Of a stretch of DNA of 64,000 nucleotides, positions 24,199-32,832 are shown piece by piece. Origin of the DNA: an uncultured Eubacteriales bacterium (GTDB lineage: Bacteria > Bacillota > Clostridia > Oscillospirales > Acutalibacteraceae); NCBI GenBank assembly GCA_934491515.1, contig CAKSTF010000008.1, positions 1-64,000 of the forward strand, in the 5' to 3' direction. How positions within the stretch are numbered: position 1 is the first letter of the stretch; each line of letters opens with the position of its first letter. The translations under genes were made by a program, and so were the position numbers. The notes beneath the pieces are model-generated. The model did no database searches, was not told where the DNA came from, and was given only the letters and a program-made list of their open reading frames with translations.

Positions 24199-24696
24199 AT
24201 GATTCTTGATTTGAAGCGTATTTTCGCGACAGAGGGCAGCAGCCTTCCGATTGACCTTACGCTTGACTTCGGGGACCTTGAGTTTTCCGGTAATTATCCG
24301 CTCAAAAAACCGGTGACCGTCAAGGGTACCGTAAGTAACAAAGCAAGTGTTGTATCGCTTAAGCTCGACATTGAATATGAGTTTTCCGCCCCGTGCGACC
24401 GCTGCGGCATTGATACCGCACACGAACACACCGTGCAGGTCGATAAACTGCTTGCCGCTTCTCTGGAGAGACAGGAGAGCGACACGATTATCGAAGTGCC
24501 CGGCATGAAATTTGATGTGGACGAGTTCGTGTATACCGAGGTTGTTTCGTCACTTCCTACAAAGCATCTTTGCAAAGATGACTGTAAGGGTATTTGTCCC
24601 GAATGCGGTAAGGACCTGAACAGCGGTCCGTGCGGCTGCAAAAAAGACGCGGTTGATCCGAGACTTGCGGGACTTTTGGACTTATTAAAAAATTAA
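24199..24696 (+). CDS. YceD family protein (DUF177)
   Basis: A 165-residue member of the YceD/DUF177 family, almost always encoded just before ribosomal protein L32 and implicated in 23S rRNA or large-subunit biogenesis. The family signature is the Cys pair CDRCGID (about 66-72) and the C-terminal CKDDCKGICPECGKDLN, a probable zinc site, with FDVDEFVYTEVVSSLP between. The ATG at 24199 is preferred; an in-frame GTG at 24190 would touch the GAGG ribosome binding site. It is followed by rpmF after 32 bases, the expected order. Confidence 0.92.
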   Translation: MILDLKRIFATEGSSLPIDLTLDFGDLEFSGNYPLKKPVTVKGTVSNKASVVSLKLDIEYEFSAPCDRCGIDTAHEHTVQVDKLLAASLERQESDTIIEVPGMKFDVDEFVYTEVVSSLPTKHLCKDDCKGICPECGKDLNSGPCGCKKDAVDPRLAGLLDLLKN

Positions 24697-24728
24697 CTTA
24701 ATATACAGTTTAAGGAGTGTGCTATAAA

Positions 24729-24911
24729 ATGGCAGTACCTAAGAGAAAGACTTCAAAAGCAAGACGCGACAAAAGAAGAAACAACGTTTGGAAGATTTCG
24801 GCTCCTACTCTCGTAAGATGCCCGAACTGCGGCGAATACAAGCGCCCGCACAGACTTTGCCCCGCTTGCGGCAGATATAACGGCCGAGAGGTAGTAAAGG
24901 TTTCAGAGTAA
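24729..24911 (+). CDS. rpmF: 50S ribosomal protein L32
   Basis: The 60-residue L32 begins [17 protein letters not shown], the universal start, and carries a zinc-ribbon CPNCGEY...[12 protein letters not shown], so this is the C+ (zinc-binding) form. The ATG at 24729 follows AAGGAG by 12 bases. It is cotranscribed with yceD and ends in a short terminator before the DUF512 gene. Confidence 0.98.
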   Translation: MAVPKRKTSKARRDKRRNNVWKISAPTLVRCPNCGEYKRPHRLCPACGRYNGREVVKVSE

Positions 24912-24925
24912 GCAAAACTTAAGGC

Positions 24926-24956
24926 AGAGGAGGCGACAGTCTCCTCTTGTTTTTTC
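24926..24956 (+). terminator. Terminator or attenuator after rpmF
   Basis: AGAGGAG (24926-24932) and CTCCTCT (24941-24947) form a 7-bp stem followed by TGTTTTTT. The stem is modest and the next gene starts only 16 bases later, so partial read-through into DUF512-der is likely. Confidence 0.75.
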
Positions 24957-24971
24957 GGGAGGTGAAAACGT

Positions 24972-26309
24972 ATGGCGGTTACGGTAAGCGGTGTTGCGCC
25001 GGGCAGTGTTGCCGAAGAATGCGGATTTGAAAAGGGCGACGTTTTGGTTTCGTTAAACGGAAACGAAATAATGGACGTTCTTGATTACCGTTTTTATCAG
25101 GATGACGAATTTTTAGACCTTTGCGTTGTTACAAAAGACGGAGAAAAGGTATCGCTCACGGTGGAAAAGGAAGAAGGAGAGGAATTGGGACTCCTTTTTG
25201 ACACCTACCTTATGGATAAAAAACATTCCTGCCGCAACAAGTGCGTTTTCTGTTTTATTGATCAGTTGCCTAAAGGACTAAGGCGCAGTCTGTACTTTAA
25301 GGATGACGATTCAAGGCTTTCTTTTCTGTTCGGGAACTATATTACGCTAACCAATCTTACCGAACACGAAATTGATCGCATAATTAAAATGCACATAAGC
25401 CCCGTCAATATTTCGGTTCATACAACAAATCCCGAACTGCGCGTTAAAATGATGAAGAACAAAAACGCCGGAAAGGCGCTTGAAATAATAAACCGTTTTA
25501 ACAAAGCCGGAATCAGGATGAACAGCCAATTGGTGCTGTGCCCCGGGTATAACGACGGCGCTGAACTTGAAAGAACGCTTAAAGACCTTTCGGAACTTTC
25601 GGAAATGGAATGTATTGCAGCGGTGCCGGTAGGGCTTACAAAGTACAGGGAGGGACTTGAACCCCTTGTTTCTTTTGATAAAAACACAGCGGCGGCGGTT
25701 ATTGATACTATCGAAAAATACGCCGGAATCTGCCTTGAAAAATACGGTCAGCGGCGCATTTACGCTTCGGACGAGTTTTATCTTATAGCCGAAAGGCCTA
25801 TGCCTCCGGCAGAGTTTTACGGCGATTTCCCTCAACTTGAAAACGGAGTCGGACTGTGGGCGCTTATGAAACAGGAGGCGTACGCGGAACTGGCCGAAAT
25901 TGAACCGTTTACCGCGGAAGAAAGAACGGTATCCGTTGCAACAGGCATTGCAGCGTATCCGCTGTTGCTTGATATAGCGCGGAAATGCGAAGAAAAACGC
26001 AAAGGACTTAAATGCAGCGTTTATGCCGTTAAAAATAATTTTTTCGGTGAAAAGATAACCGTTTCGGGGCTTTTAACGGCAACCGATATTTATGACCAAT
26101 TAAAAGATAGAGAACTCGGCAATACGCTTTATATATCACCGTCAATGCTCAGAAGCGAGGGGGATATGTTCCTTGACAGCGTAACCGTTGACGAACTTTC
26201 CGAAAAACTCGGTACGCCTGTTTGCGCGGCGTCGGGCGGCGGCAGCGGTCTTGTAAGAGAGTTGTTAGGTTATGACCTTAACTGTAAGGAGGAAGAAAGT
26301 AATGGCTAA
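24972..26309 (+). CDS. DUF512 family protein with PDZ domain and radical-SAM-like Cys motif
   Basis: A 445-residue protein. The N-terminus is a PDZ domain (GVAPGSVAEECGFEKGDVLV). Around residue 80 follows a CxxxCxxC motif, SCRNKCVFCFIDQLPKG, as in radical SAM proteins, then the family block YFKDDDSRLSFLFGNYITLT and the DUF512 C-terminal domain ending in VCAASGGGSGLV. The biochemical role is unknown. Members sit next to der in many Clostridia, as here, where the ATG of der lies within its last codons. The ribosome binding site is GGGAGGTG. Confidence 0.9.
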   Translation: MAVTVSGVAPGSVAEECGFEKGDVLVSLNGNEIMDVLDYRFYQDDEFLDLCVVTKDGEKVSLTVEKEEGEELGLLFDTYLMDKKHSCRNKCVFCFIDQLPKGLRRSLYFKDDDSRLSFLFGNYITLTNLTEHEIDRIIKMHISPVNISVHTTNPELRVKMMKNKNAGKALEIINRFNKAGIRMNSQLVLCPGYNDGAELERTLKDLSELSEMECIAAVPVGLTKYREGLEPLVSFDKNTAAAVIDTIEKYAGICLEKYGQRRIYASDEFYLIAERPMPPAEFYGDFPQLENGVGLWALMKQEAYAELAEIEPFTAEERTVSVATGIAAYPLLLDIARKCEEKRKGLKCSVYAVKNNFFGEKITVSGLLTATDIYDQLKDRELGNTLYISPSMLRSEGDMFLDSVTVDELSEKLGTPVCAASGGGSGLVRELLGYDLNCKEEESNG

Positions 26310-27624
26310 ACCGATAGTCGCCGTAGTAGGCAGACCGAACGTAGGTAAATCGACCCTTTTTAATAAACTTATCGGCAAACGCCTTTCCATAGTGGACGAT
26401 ACTCCCGGCGTTACCCGCGACCGTATTTACGGTGACGCGGAATGGCTTGGCAGAAAAGTAATGCTTGTCGACACCGGCGGTATTGAACCCCGGGCGGACG
26501 ATGTTATACTTTCCGGTATGCGCGCTCAGGCACAGCTTGCCATTGAAACAGCAAGCGTTATAGTTATGGTTGTCGATATCCGATCGGGCGTTACCGCTAC
26601 CGATGCGGAAGTTGCGGCAATGCTCAGAAAAAGCGGGAAACCGGTGGTGCTTTGCGTTAATAAATGTGATACGTTGGGCGAAGTTCCGCCGGAATTTTAC
26701 GAATTTTACAATCTGGGTCTTGGCGACCCCGTTGCGGTATCGTCCGTGCACGGTCACGGCACCGGCGACCTGCTGGACGCTGTTTTCAGGCACCTGCCCG
26801 ATAATGCGGATGACGATGCGGACAGCGATATTATAAATGTTGCCGTAATAGGAAAGCCGAACGCCGGAAAATCATCGCTTGTAAACCGCGTTTCGGGTGA
26901 AGAACGTTCTATTGTGTCCGATATTGCCGGCACCACGCGGGACGCTATCGATACGCTTGTGGAAAACAAGTTCGGCCGTTATAATTTTATTGATACCGCA
27001 GGACTTCGCCGCAGCAGCCGTGTTGATGAAAAAATTGAAAAATACAGCGTGCTGCGCGCCAAAATGGCTATTGAACGTTCCGATGTTTGTGTTATAATGA
27101 TAGACGGTAAGGACGGATTTACCGAGCAGGATTCAAAAGTGGCGGGTTTGGCGCTTGAACAGGGCAAAGCCTGCGTTATCGCTGTGAATAAGTGGGATAT
27201 AGTCGAAAAGGACGGCTACACGATGGATGTGTACCGCAAAAAACTTATGAACGACTTTTCATTTATGTCATACGCGCCCATTATTTTTATTTCTGCCAAA
27301 ACCGGTCAGCGCGTGGACAGGCTCTTTGAGCTTATAAACTATGTGCGTGAACAGAATACGATGCGTATATCAACGGGCAAACTCAACGATATTCTTGCAG
27401 ACGCGACTGCGCGCGTTCAACCGCCTTCCGATAAGGGTAAGCGGCTTAAAATTTATTATATTACGCAGGCATCTACGTGTCCGCCTACCTTTGTTTGCTT
27501 CTGCAACAATGCCGAACTTTTCCATTTTTCTTATCAGCGTTATCTTGAAAACCAGATACGCTCCACATTCGGGCTTGAGGGTACGCCCGTACGCTTTATT
27601 ATCCGTGAAAGAGGAGATAAATAA
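26302..27624 (+). CDS. der: Ribosome biogenesis GTPase Der (EngA)
   Basis: Der is an essential double GTPase for 50S maturation. The 440-residue protein has two G domains: GRPNVGKSTLFNKL (about 9-22) with DTPGVTRDR, VDTGG and NKCD, then GKPNAGKSSLVNRV (about 183) with AGTTRDAID, DTAGLRR and NKWD. The C-terminal KH-like domain follows (RVQPPSDKGKRLKIYYITQA). The ATG at 26302 follows AAGGAGG and overlaps the DUF512 stop by eight bases; an upstream in-frame start at 26272 has no site. It leads into plsY and gpsA. Confidence 0.97.
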   Translation: MAKPIVAVVGRPNVGKSTLFNKLIGKRLSIVDDTPGVTRDRIYGDAEWLGRKVMLVDTGGIEPRADDVILSGMRAQAQLAIETASVIVMVVDIRSGVTATDAEVAAMLRKSGKPVVLCVNKCDTLGEVPPEFYEFYNLGLGDPVAVSSVHGHGTGDLLDAVFRHLPDNADDDADSDIINVAVIGKPNAGKSSLVNRVSGEERSIVSDIAGTTRDAIDTLVENKFGRYNFIDTAGLRRSSRVDEKIEKYSVLRAKMAIERSDVCVIMIDGKDGFTEQDSKVAGLALEQGKACVIAVNKWDIVEKDGYTMDVYRKKLMNDFSFMSYAPIIFISAKTGQRVDRLFELINYVREQNTMRISTGKLNDILADATARVQPPSDKGKRLKIYYITQASTCPPTFVCFCNNAELFHFSYQRYLENQIRSTFGLEGTPVRFIIRERGDK

Positions 27625-28281
27625 ATGTTTATGACCGCCTTTATTACGCTTGTTGCGGCATATCTTATAGGCAGTGTGAACTTTGCGGTAATATTTACTA
27701 AAAAGTTTGCGTCAAAAGATATAAGGGAAATGGGCAGCGGCAACGCAGGCGCCACCAACACCATGCGCAACTGCGGCTTTCTGCCGGGTCTGCTTACGTT
27801 TCTGTGCGACGCGCTTAAAGGTTTTGCCGCGTCGGGAATCGGATTCCTTATTTTTTCTTATTTGCTTAAAACTACGGGAAATCCTTTGTATATGCCTATA
27901 TACGGCGCGTATGTGTGCGGATTTTTATGTATGATAGGGCACGTTTTCCCAATCTTTTTTGATTTTCGCGGCGGTAAAGGCGTTGCGGTTGCAGTAGGCA
28001 TATTTGCCGTTTGCTCGCCGGTTGCCATTGCGATAGGTCTCGGTATTTTTGCAGCCGTTCTTTTGGTTACGCGGATAGTATCGTTGGCTTCCGTTTCTGC
28101 CACGGTTGCGGTGGTTGTGCTTGCAGCGATTTTTGCCGAGCGTGACGGCACGGCTCTTTTGTGGCCGCAAATACTTTTCTGTGTGCTTATGGGCGCTACA
28201 ATCATTTTAAAGCATATTCCTAACATTAAACGTCTGATTTCGGGCGAGGAAAGCAAGGTTAATTTAGGGAGGAAACACTGA
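27625..28281 (+). CDS. plsY: Glycerol-3-phosphate acyltransferase PlsY
   Basis: PlsY transfers the acyl group from acyl-phosphate to glycerol 3-phosphate, the first step of phospholipid synthesis in most Gram-positives. The 218-residue polytopic protein has the three family motifs: GSGNAGATNTMRN (about residue 33), HVFPIFFDFRGGKGVAVA (about 109) and the later KHIPNIKRL. The start codon immediately follows the der stop, preceded by AGAGGAG. The stop overlaps the gpsA ATG by one base, coupling production of the substrate to its acylation. Confidence 0.96.
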   Translation: MFMTAFITLVAAYLIGSVNFAVIFTKKFASKDIREMGSGNAGATNTMRNCGFLPGLLTFLCDALKGFAASGIGFLIFSYLLKTTGNPLYMPIYGAYVCGFLCMIGHVFPIFFDFRGGKGVAVAVGIFAVCSPVAIAIGLGIFAAVLLVTRIVSLASVSATVAVVVLAAIFAERDGTALLWPQILFCVLMGATIILKHIPNIKRLISGEESKVNLGRKH

Positions 28282-29261
28282 TGGCTAAAATTACCGTTTT
28301 AGGTTCCGGCGGTTGGGGAATCGCGCTTGCGATAAATGCGTATGACTGCGGTCACGAAGTTTCGCTCTGGTCGCCTTTTGAAAATGAAGTTTCACTTCTT
28401 AAAGAAAAACACACAAACGAAAAACTTTTAAGCGGCATAATTATTCCCGATGAAATCAACATAACAAGCGATATAAACTGCGCCGAAAATTCGCAGATTA
28501 CAATAATTGCCGTGCCTTCAACGGCAGTTCGCAGCGTGGCAAAACAACTGGGCTCCGTTCGTGAACACGGCATAGTAGTGAATGTTGCAAAAGGCTTTGA
28601 AAAGGGAACTTTAAAGCGCCTTTCCGAAGTCATAAGGGAAGAATTGCCGCAGGATATAGTTGCGGTTCTTTCGGGTCCTTCCCACGCCGAGGAAGTCGCA
28701 AGAAAAATGCCCACCGCAATCGTTGCCGCGTCCGACAGTCCCGCAGCGGCAATGGTGGTTCAGGATTTGCTTTCGAACGAATTTTTCAGAATATACACTT
28801 CCTCCGACCTTATCGGAACGGAACTCGGCGGCGCGCTTAAAAACGTTATAGCGATATGCGCCGGCATATGCGACGGTTTGGGTCTCGGTGATAATACTAA
28901 AGCGGCGCTTATAACGCGCGGACTGTCCGAAATGGCACAGATAGGCATTTGTATGGGCGCCAAGGAGCGCACCTTTGCAGGTCTTACGGGTATAGGCGAC
29001 CTTGTTGTTACCTGCACCTCACGTCACAGCCGAAATAACCGCTTCGGACATAAAGTAGGCGCCGGCGAACCGGTTAATATTGCCCTTGAAGAGGTAGGCA
29101 CGGTAGAGGGATATTATGCTGCGCTTATGGCGCACGAACTTCAGAAAAAGTACGGTGTTAAACTTCCGATAATCGAAACCTGTTATGAGATACTTTACGA
29201 GGGTAAACCGGTCGATACTGTTGTCCGTGATCTTATGTTAAGACCCAAAAAAGCAGAATAA
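28281..29261 (+). CDS. gpsA: NAD(P)-dependent glycerol-3-phosphate dehydrogenase
   Basis: GpsA reduces dihydroxyacetone phosphate to sn-glycerol 3-phosphate, the substrate of PlsY encoded next to it. The 326-residue enzyme has the Rossmann motif VLGSGGWGIALAI at the N-terminus, the AVPSTAVRSV segment, NVAKGFE, LSGPSHAEEVA, and the catalytic Lys region LGGALKNVIAICAGICDGLG (partly quoted) with GLTGIGDLVVTC. Complete and ordinary. Confidence 0.97.
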   Translation: MAKITVLGSGGWGIALAINAYDCGHEVSLWSPFENEVSLLKEKHTNEKLLSGIIIPDEINITSDINCAENSQITIIAVPSTAVRSVAKQLGSVREHGIVVNVAKGFEKGTLKRLSEVIREELPQDIVAVLSGPSHAEEVARKMPTAIVAASDSPAAAMVVQDLLSNEFFRIYTSSDLIGTELGGALKNVIAICAGICDGLGLGDNTKAALITRGLSEMAQIGICMGAKERTFAGLTGIGDLVVTCTSRHSRNNRFGHKVGAGEPVNIALEEVGTVEGYYAALMAHELQKKYGVKLPIIETCYEILYEGKPVDTVVRDLMLRPKKAE

Positions 29262-29284
29262 TACATAAAACCGTAAATTTCTTC

Positions 29285-29313
29285 TTGACTTTATCTGCGG
29301 CTTATAATATAAT
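29285..29313 (+). promoter_or_regulatory. Promoter of tRNA-Thr
   Basis: TTGACT at 29285-29290 and TATAAT at 29308-29313 with a 17-base spacer lie 17 bases before the mature tRNA, the normal placement for a tRNA gene. Confidence 0.8.
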
Positions 29314-29330
29314 CATTAGGTCGCAGGTTT

Positions 29331-29406
29331 GCTGCTATGGCTCAGGTGGTAGAGCACATCCTTGGTAAGGATGAGGTCACCAGTTCGAATCTGGTTAGCA
29401 GCTCCA
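29331..29406 (+). tRNA. tRNA-Thr (anticodon GGU)
   Basis: A 76-base tRNA with encoded CCA. The acceptor stem GCTGCTA pairs with TAGCAGC. The anticodon stem CATCC/GGATG encloses TTGGTAA, giving anticodon GGT for ACC/ACU threonine codons. The T arm contains GTTCGAATC. The strong hairpin at 29407 follows at once. Confidence 0.96.
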
Positions 29407-29438
29407 AAAATCCCGTTCACTTTAGTGAACGGGATTTT
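29407..29438. terminator. Bidirectional terminator between tRNA-Thr and the lipoprotein gene
   Basis: A 15-bp perfect stem (29407-29421 with 29424-29438), AAAATCCCGTTCACT and its complement, with A and T ends on both sides, serves both converging units. Confidence 0.93.
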
Positions 29439-29447
29439 ATTTATTGT

Positions 29448-29954
29448 CTATTTTTCTGTTATTGCCGTATCGCTGAAAACGATTACCGTATCCGTTTCGG
29501 GTACCGAAAGTTTAAGCGGTAATCCCGACGGCGTAAACCAGAATTCATATTCAAGCCCTTTGCATTTGCCTGAGATACGGCGATTATCCGCACCGCTGCC
29601 TTCAAGATTTCCGTTTTTTGCGTCGTTTATAATTCCGCAAAGTGAGGTTATAACCGAAGTTACGGGGTAATCGTCGATTTTTTTCGTGTACGCTATGCCG
29701 TGAAATTCAAGCGTTACTTCGTCGTCTTTCGCGGTAAACACAGCGCCTTTAAGTGTTTCCGGAGCAGTCACCGTGCCTTTTACCGTGCCGTCCTCACTGA
29801 GAACGGTATTCACTGTATATTCATTTTTTCCGGATGTGACCTGTGCCGTAAACGAAACAGAACTTAACTGCGGCGGATTTTCCGCCGTTTTTTTGCATCC
29901 TGTAAAGCAAAAAAGTATAATTGCAGCCCATAATATCAGTACGGTTTTTTTCAA
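29448..29954 (-). CDS. Putative lipoprotein of unknown function
   Basis: A 168-residue secreted lipoprotein. The N-terminal signal MKKTVLILWAAIILFCFTGC places the lipobox Cys at residue 20. The mature part is beta-rich, with repeated TV...GTV stretches (VNTVLSEDGTVKGTVTAP) and the closing pattern YEFWFTPSGLPLKLSVPET, as in small outer-leaflet lipoproteins of Clostridia. No catalytic motif is visible. The Nnr gene lies 17 bases upstream on the same strand, so the two are probably cotranscribed, with no obvious functional link. Confidence 0.75.
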   Translation of the reverse strand: MKKTVLILWAAIILFCFTGCKKTAENPPQLSSVSFTAQVTSGKNEYTVNTVLSEDGTVKGTVTAPETLKGAVFTAKDDEVTLEFHGIAYTKKIDDYPVTSVITSLCGIINDAKNGNLEGSGADNRRISGKCKGLEYEFWFTPSGLPLKLSVPETDTVIVFSDTAITEK

Positions 29955-29971
29955 AGAAAACGCCCCTAAAA

Positions 29972-31462
29972 TCAGATGCGAAGTTCTTTAAGCCCCGTAA
30001 TGATATCACTTGCGGTCATATAGGTCTGACCGCACGCTTTTGCCGCCGCGTCACCTGCCGCACCGTGGATATAAACGCCGTCAAGGGCGGCTTTAAGCGG
30101 TGAATATCCCATTGCCAGACGTGCCGTAATAATCCCCGAAAGCACGTCGCCGCTGCCGGCTGTGGCCATTCCGGGATTACCGGTGGTGTTGAAATATACA
30201 CTGCCGTCCGGGGCGGCAACTATCGTATTCGCGCCTTTAAGCACCAGAACGCAGTTCATTTCTTCGGCAAAGGTTTTTGCATATCTTATACGGTTGTGTT
30301 CTATGTCGTCAACCGTTGTCGATAAAAGCCTTGCCATTTCCGCAGGATGCGGCGTAAAAATCAAAGGGGCTTTAGTCCTTCTGATAATATTTATGTCCTT
30401 GGCAGCGGCATTTATACCGTCCGCATCAATAACAGTTGGAATTTCCGATATTTCAAGCGTTCGCTTAACAAGTTTTACCGCTTCATCGGTCTTGCCGAGA
30501 CCGCAGCCTATAAGACACGCACGCGATGATGAAAGTCCCGATAAAAGCGTTTTGTCGTAAACCACGGGCGTGCCGCCCGAGGAAGTCTCAACCGGTATTG
30601 TAACGGCTTCCGGCAGGGATGCCGTAAATGCCGAGTAATTCATATCGCATACCACGGCTTTTACAATGCCTACGCCGCTTTTAAGCGCAGATTTTGCCGC
30701 AAGTATTTCTGCGCCGCACATACCGTAACTACCGCATATCAAAAAAGCCGTGCCGAAAGTGCCTTTGTGTGCATTTTTGTCTCTTTTTACAGACAGGGGT
30801 TTTTCTATTGTTAAAAACGAATATTCTTCAGGGATGATTCCCAGGTCACAAAGTACCGTGTCGCCGTAATAAGAGGAACTATAAGGCAGCATTTCTGAAA
30901 CTTTATGTGCAATGAAAGTAACGGTAAAATCCGCTTTAAAAGCAATATCGGATACACCGCCGTCGCAGTAAACGCCGCTTGGAATATCAAGCGCTGCTTT
31001 TATTCCGCGCGCAGCATTCATTTGTATAACGGTTTTTGCCGCAGCGTCACAAAGCGGTCTGTTAAGTCCAATGCCGAAAAGTGCGTCAATCGTTATGTCG
31101 GCGTCCTCTATGGGGGCAGCGGAAAAGGGAAGGGTCTGCGCAATATACAAAAATTCCGAAGCCGTTATTGTTGAGGGAAGCCCTAAAGGAGCTGTAAGAA
31201 TTACATCGGCACCCATATTTTTAAGCGCTTTTGCCGCCACAAGACCGTCGCCGCCGTTGTTTCCGCTGCCGCAGACAACATTTATCTTTTTGCCCAGAAT
31301 ATCGTATTTTTGCGCAATAAGCCGGGCTGCCGCATTGCCTGCGGTGTTCATAAGTTCGGGAAACGATCTGCCGTTTTCCGCGGCGGACTGCTCTGCAGTT
31401 TTAAGTTGTGCAAACGAAAGTATTTTCATATAACACGGCGGTGCGGCGAAAGGTCGCCGCAT
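29972..31462 (-). CDS. nnr: Bifunctional NAD(P)H-hydrate epimerase / ADP-dependent dehydratase
   Basis: This fused repair enzyme restores damaged NAD(P)H hydrates. The N-terminal YjeF epimerase half has VVCGSGNNGGDGLVAAKAL at about residue 65-83 and a DIPSGV motif. The C-terminal carbohydrate-kinase-like dehydratase half has the PHPAEMARLL motif, LKGANTIVAAPDG, and the catalytic NPGMATAGSGDVLSGIITA (in part). The length, 496 residues, is normal for the fusion. The ATG at 31462 follows GGAGGTGAGG; an internal Met at 31429 matches the usual protein start (MKILSFAQL) but has no clear site. Confidence 0.93.
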   Translation of the reverse strand: MRRPFAAPPCYMKILSFAQLKTAEQSAAENGRSFPELMNTAGNAAARLIAQKYDILGKKINVVCGSGNNGGDGLVAAKALKNMGADVILTAPLGLPSTITASEFLYIAQTLPFSAAPIEDADITIDALFGIGLNRPLCDAAAKTVIQMNAARGIKAALDIPSGVYCDGGVSDIAFKADFTVTFIAHKVSEMLPYSSSYYGDTVLCDLGIIPEEYSFLTIEKPLSVKRDKNAHKGTFGTAFLICGSYGMCGAEILAAKSALKSGVGIVKAVVCDMNYSAFTASLPEAVTIPVETSSGGTPVVYDKTLLSGLSSSRACLIGCGLGKTDEAVKLVKRTLEISEIPTVIDADGINAAAKDINIIRRTKAPLIFTPHPAEMARLLSTTVDDIEHNRIRYAKTFAEEMNCVLVLKGANTIVAAPDGSVYFNTTGNPGMATAGSGDVLSGIITARLAMGYSPLKAALDGVYIHGAAGDAAAKACGQTYMTASDIITGLKELRI

Positions 31463-31488
31463 GCCTCACCTCCGAAATAATATTATAC

Positions 31489-31517
31489 TTGAAGTATTTT
31501 GTTAAATATTGTATAAT
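31489..31517 (+). promoter_or_regulatory. Promoter of the PqqD-like gene
   Basis: TTGAAG at 31489-31494 and TATAAT at 31512-31517 with a 17-base spacer. The transcript would start about 30 bases before the GTG at 31554. Confidence 0.72.
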
Positions 31518-31553
31518 ATAATTAACAAAAAAGCAAGACTTTGGGGTGATTCG

Positions 31554-31823
31554 GTGAAAATCAGGGCAGGGTATTCTCTTGTGCGTTCGGACGGGCAAAA
31601 CACGGTGGTTTCCGACGGAAAAACCGTCCCACCGCTTAATGCTGCTATTGTTTTAAACACTTCCGCCGCATTTTTGTGGGATTTGTGCAGTAAGAAGGAT
31701 GTCAGCAAAGAGCAGATGTTCAACGCACTGGTTAATAATTTTGATATATCTACCGTTTTGGCGCTCAGTGATATCGACGTTTTTGTAAAAACACTGAACG
31801 CTTACGGGATTTTTGAAAATTGA
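31554..31823 (+). CDS. PqqD-like peptide-chaperone domain protein (orphan)
   Basis: An 89-residue protein resembling the PqqD / RiPP-recognition fold: a beta-rich N-terminus (YSLVRSDGQNTVVSDGKTVPP) followed by NAAIVLNTSAAFLWDLCSKKDVSKEQ, the usual N-x-T-A-A-F-I-W core (quoted to 20), and helical C-terminus. Such domains bind leader peptides in RiPP biosynthesis. No radical SAM maturase or precursor peptide is nearby, so it is an orphan. The GTG at 31554 follows GGGGTGA; an earlier in-frame start at 31509 lies inside the promoter. The DUF1003 gene follows after 13 bases. Confidence 0.72.
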   Translation: MKIRAGYSLVRSDGQNTVVSDGKTVPPLNAAIVLNTSAAFLWDLCSKKDVSKEQMFNALVNNFDISTVLALSDIDVFVKTLNAYGIFEN

Positions 31824-31836
31824 CGGGGTGTTTTAA

Positions 31837-32358
31837 ATGAAATCCGGCAAAGAGAGAAATGCCGTTATCAGGGAACTTTTAAGTACTACGGATAAAGAGT
31901 TTACCGACGAAGAACTTATTCACAAACTTATAGAAACAAATATCACTTTAAATTCATCGGAGCGCGATAGAAAAAGGACGTTCGGTCAGCGTGCTTCAGA
32001 CGCAGTGGCACGATTTGCAGGCAGTTGGGCGTTTATTTTCAGCTTCATCGCCGGTATGGTCATTTGGATGGCTGTTAACATTATAATGGCGGCAAAAGCG
32101 TTTGATGCATATCCGTTTATACTTCTTAATCTTGTTCTTTCCTGCATTGCGGCGGTTCAGGCGCCGCTTATTATGATGAGTCAGAACCGTCAGGAAGCAA
32201 AGGATAGGGAACGCGCCGAAAACGATTATAAGGTAAACCTGAAAAGCGAACTTATTATCGACGATTTGCACAGAAAACTTGATGAAGTAATCGAAAACCA
32301 GAAAAGATTAGAAAAAAGACTTGAAAAAATGGAAAACATTAAAAAAGATGCGCAATGA
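31837..32358 (+). CDS. DUF1003 family membrane protein
   Basis: A 173-residue DUF1003 protein with two membrane segments: GSWAFIFSFIAGMVIWMAVN (about 65-84) and YPFILLNLVLSCIAAVQAPL (about 94-113). The family motif QAPLIMMSQNRQEAKDRERA follows, then a C-terminal coiled coil rich in Lys and Glu (KRLEKRLEKMEN). Function is unknown; members are conserved in bacteria and form cytoplasmic coiled-coil extensions. The terminator hairpin overlaps its last codons. Confidence 0.9.
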   Translation: MKSGKERNAVIRELLSTTDKEFTDEELIHKLIETNITLNSSERDRKRTFGQRASDAVARFAGSWAFIFSFIAGMVIWMAVNIIMAAKAFDAYPFILLNLVLSCIAAVQAPLIMMSQNRQEAKDRERAENDYKVNLKSELIIDDLHRKLDEVIENQKRLEKRLEKMENIKKDAQ

Positions 32359-32375
32359 AAATGCGCATCTTTTTC
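32342..32375 (+). terminator. Terminator overlapping the end of the DUF1003 gene
   Basis: AAAAAGATGCGCA pairs with TGCGCATCTTTTT around a short AT-rich loop, then CTTTTTT. The 5' arm lies in the coding sequence, so the terminator is fused to the gene end. A and T ends on both sides allow action on the converging operon as well. Confidence 0.88.
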
Positions 32376-32388
32376 TTTTTTCAAACGC

Positions 32389-32832
32389 TTATTTTACAGT
32401 TACCGTGCCGTCGGGAGTAACGGTAATTTCCATACCGTCTTTTACATAATTTAAAAATTCTTCGCCCAGACTGTCAATTACGGGAAGGGGAGTTCCCTCA
32501 AGCCATACGTCTGAAAGAACGGCGCCTGCCGCCGCAAGGGAGTCTATCGGTTCGGAAAACAGCATACACGCAGGCTGTCTTTTCATCGAACAAGCGCAGT
32601 ATAAAACAAGTCCGCCGGTTGTAGAACCGATTGTCTTGGGCAGACACAATGCCTTTCCAAGCATTTCCTTGCCGTATAAATACGGGTTATTCTGATCGCC
32701 GCAGGTGGCCTTTTTGTCACCGAACTGAAGCGCTTTCTGGAAAGAAGCCAGGGTATTAAGTCCGTCTTTTGTAACAAGCGCCGGTGCGGTAACGCTTCCG
32801 GGGGCTACAACTCTGCCTTTAAAAGTTTTCAT
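32389..32832 (-). CDS. Aconitase X small (swivel) subunit, DUF126
   Basis: The 147-residue small subunit of a split aconitase X. The swivel-domain signature is PKTIGSTTGGLVLYCACSMK (about residues 65-84), whose GSTTG serine is in the active site of known AcnX enzymes. VVAPGSVTAPALVTKDGL at the start is typical. AcnX proteins are dehydratases such as cis-3-hydroxy-L-proline dehydratase (bacteria) and mevalonate 5-phosphate dehydratase (archaea). The gene overlaps the large-subunit gene by one base, so they form one enzyme. Substrate is not decided here. Confidence 0.88.
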   Translation of the reverse strand: MKTFKGRVVAPGSVTAPALVTKDGLNTLASFQKALQFGDKKATCGDQNNPYLYGKEMLGKALCLPKTIGSTTGGLVLYCACSMKRQPACMLFSEPIDSLAAAGAVLSDVWLEGTPLPVIDSLGEEFLNYVKDGMEITVTPDGTVTVK

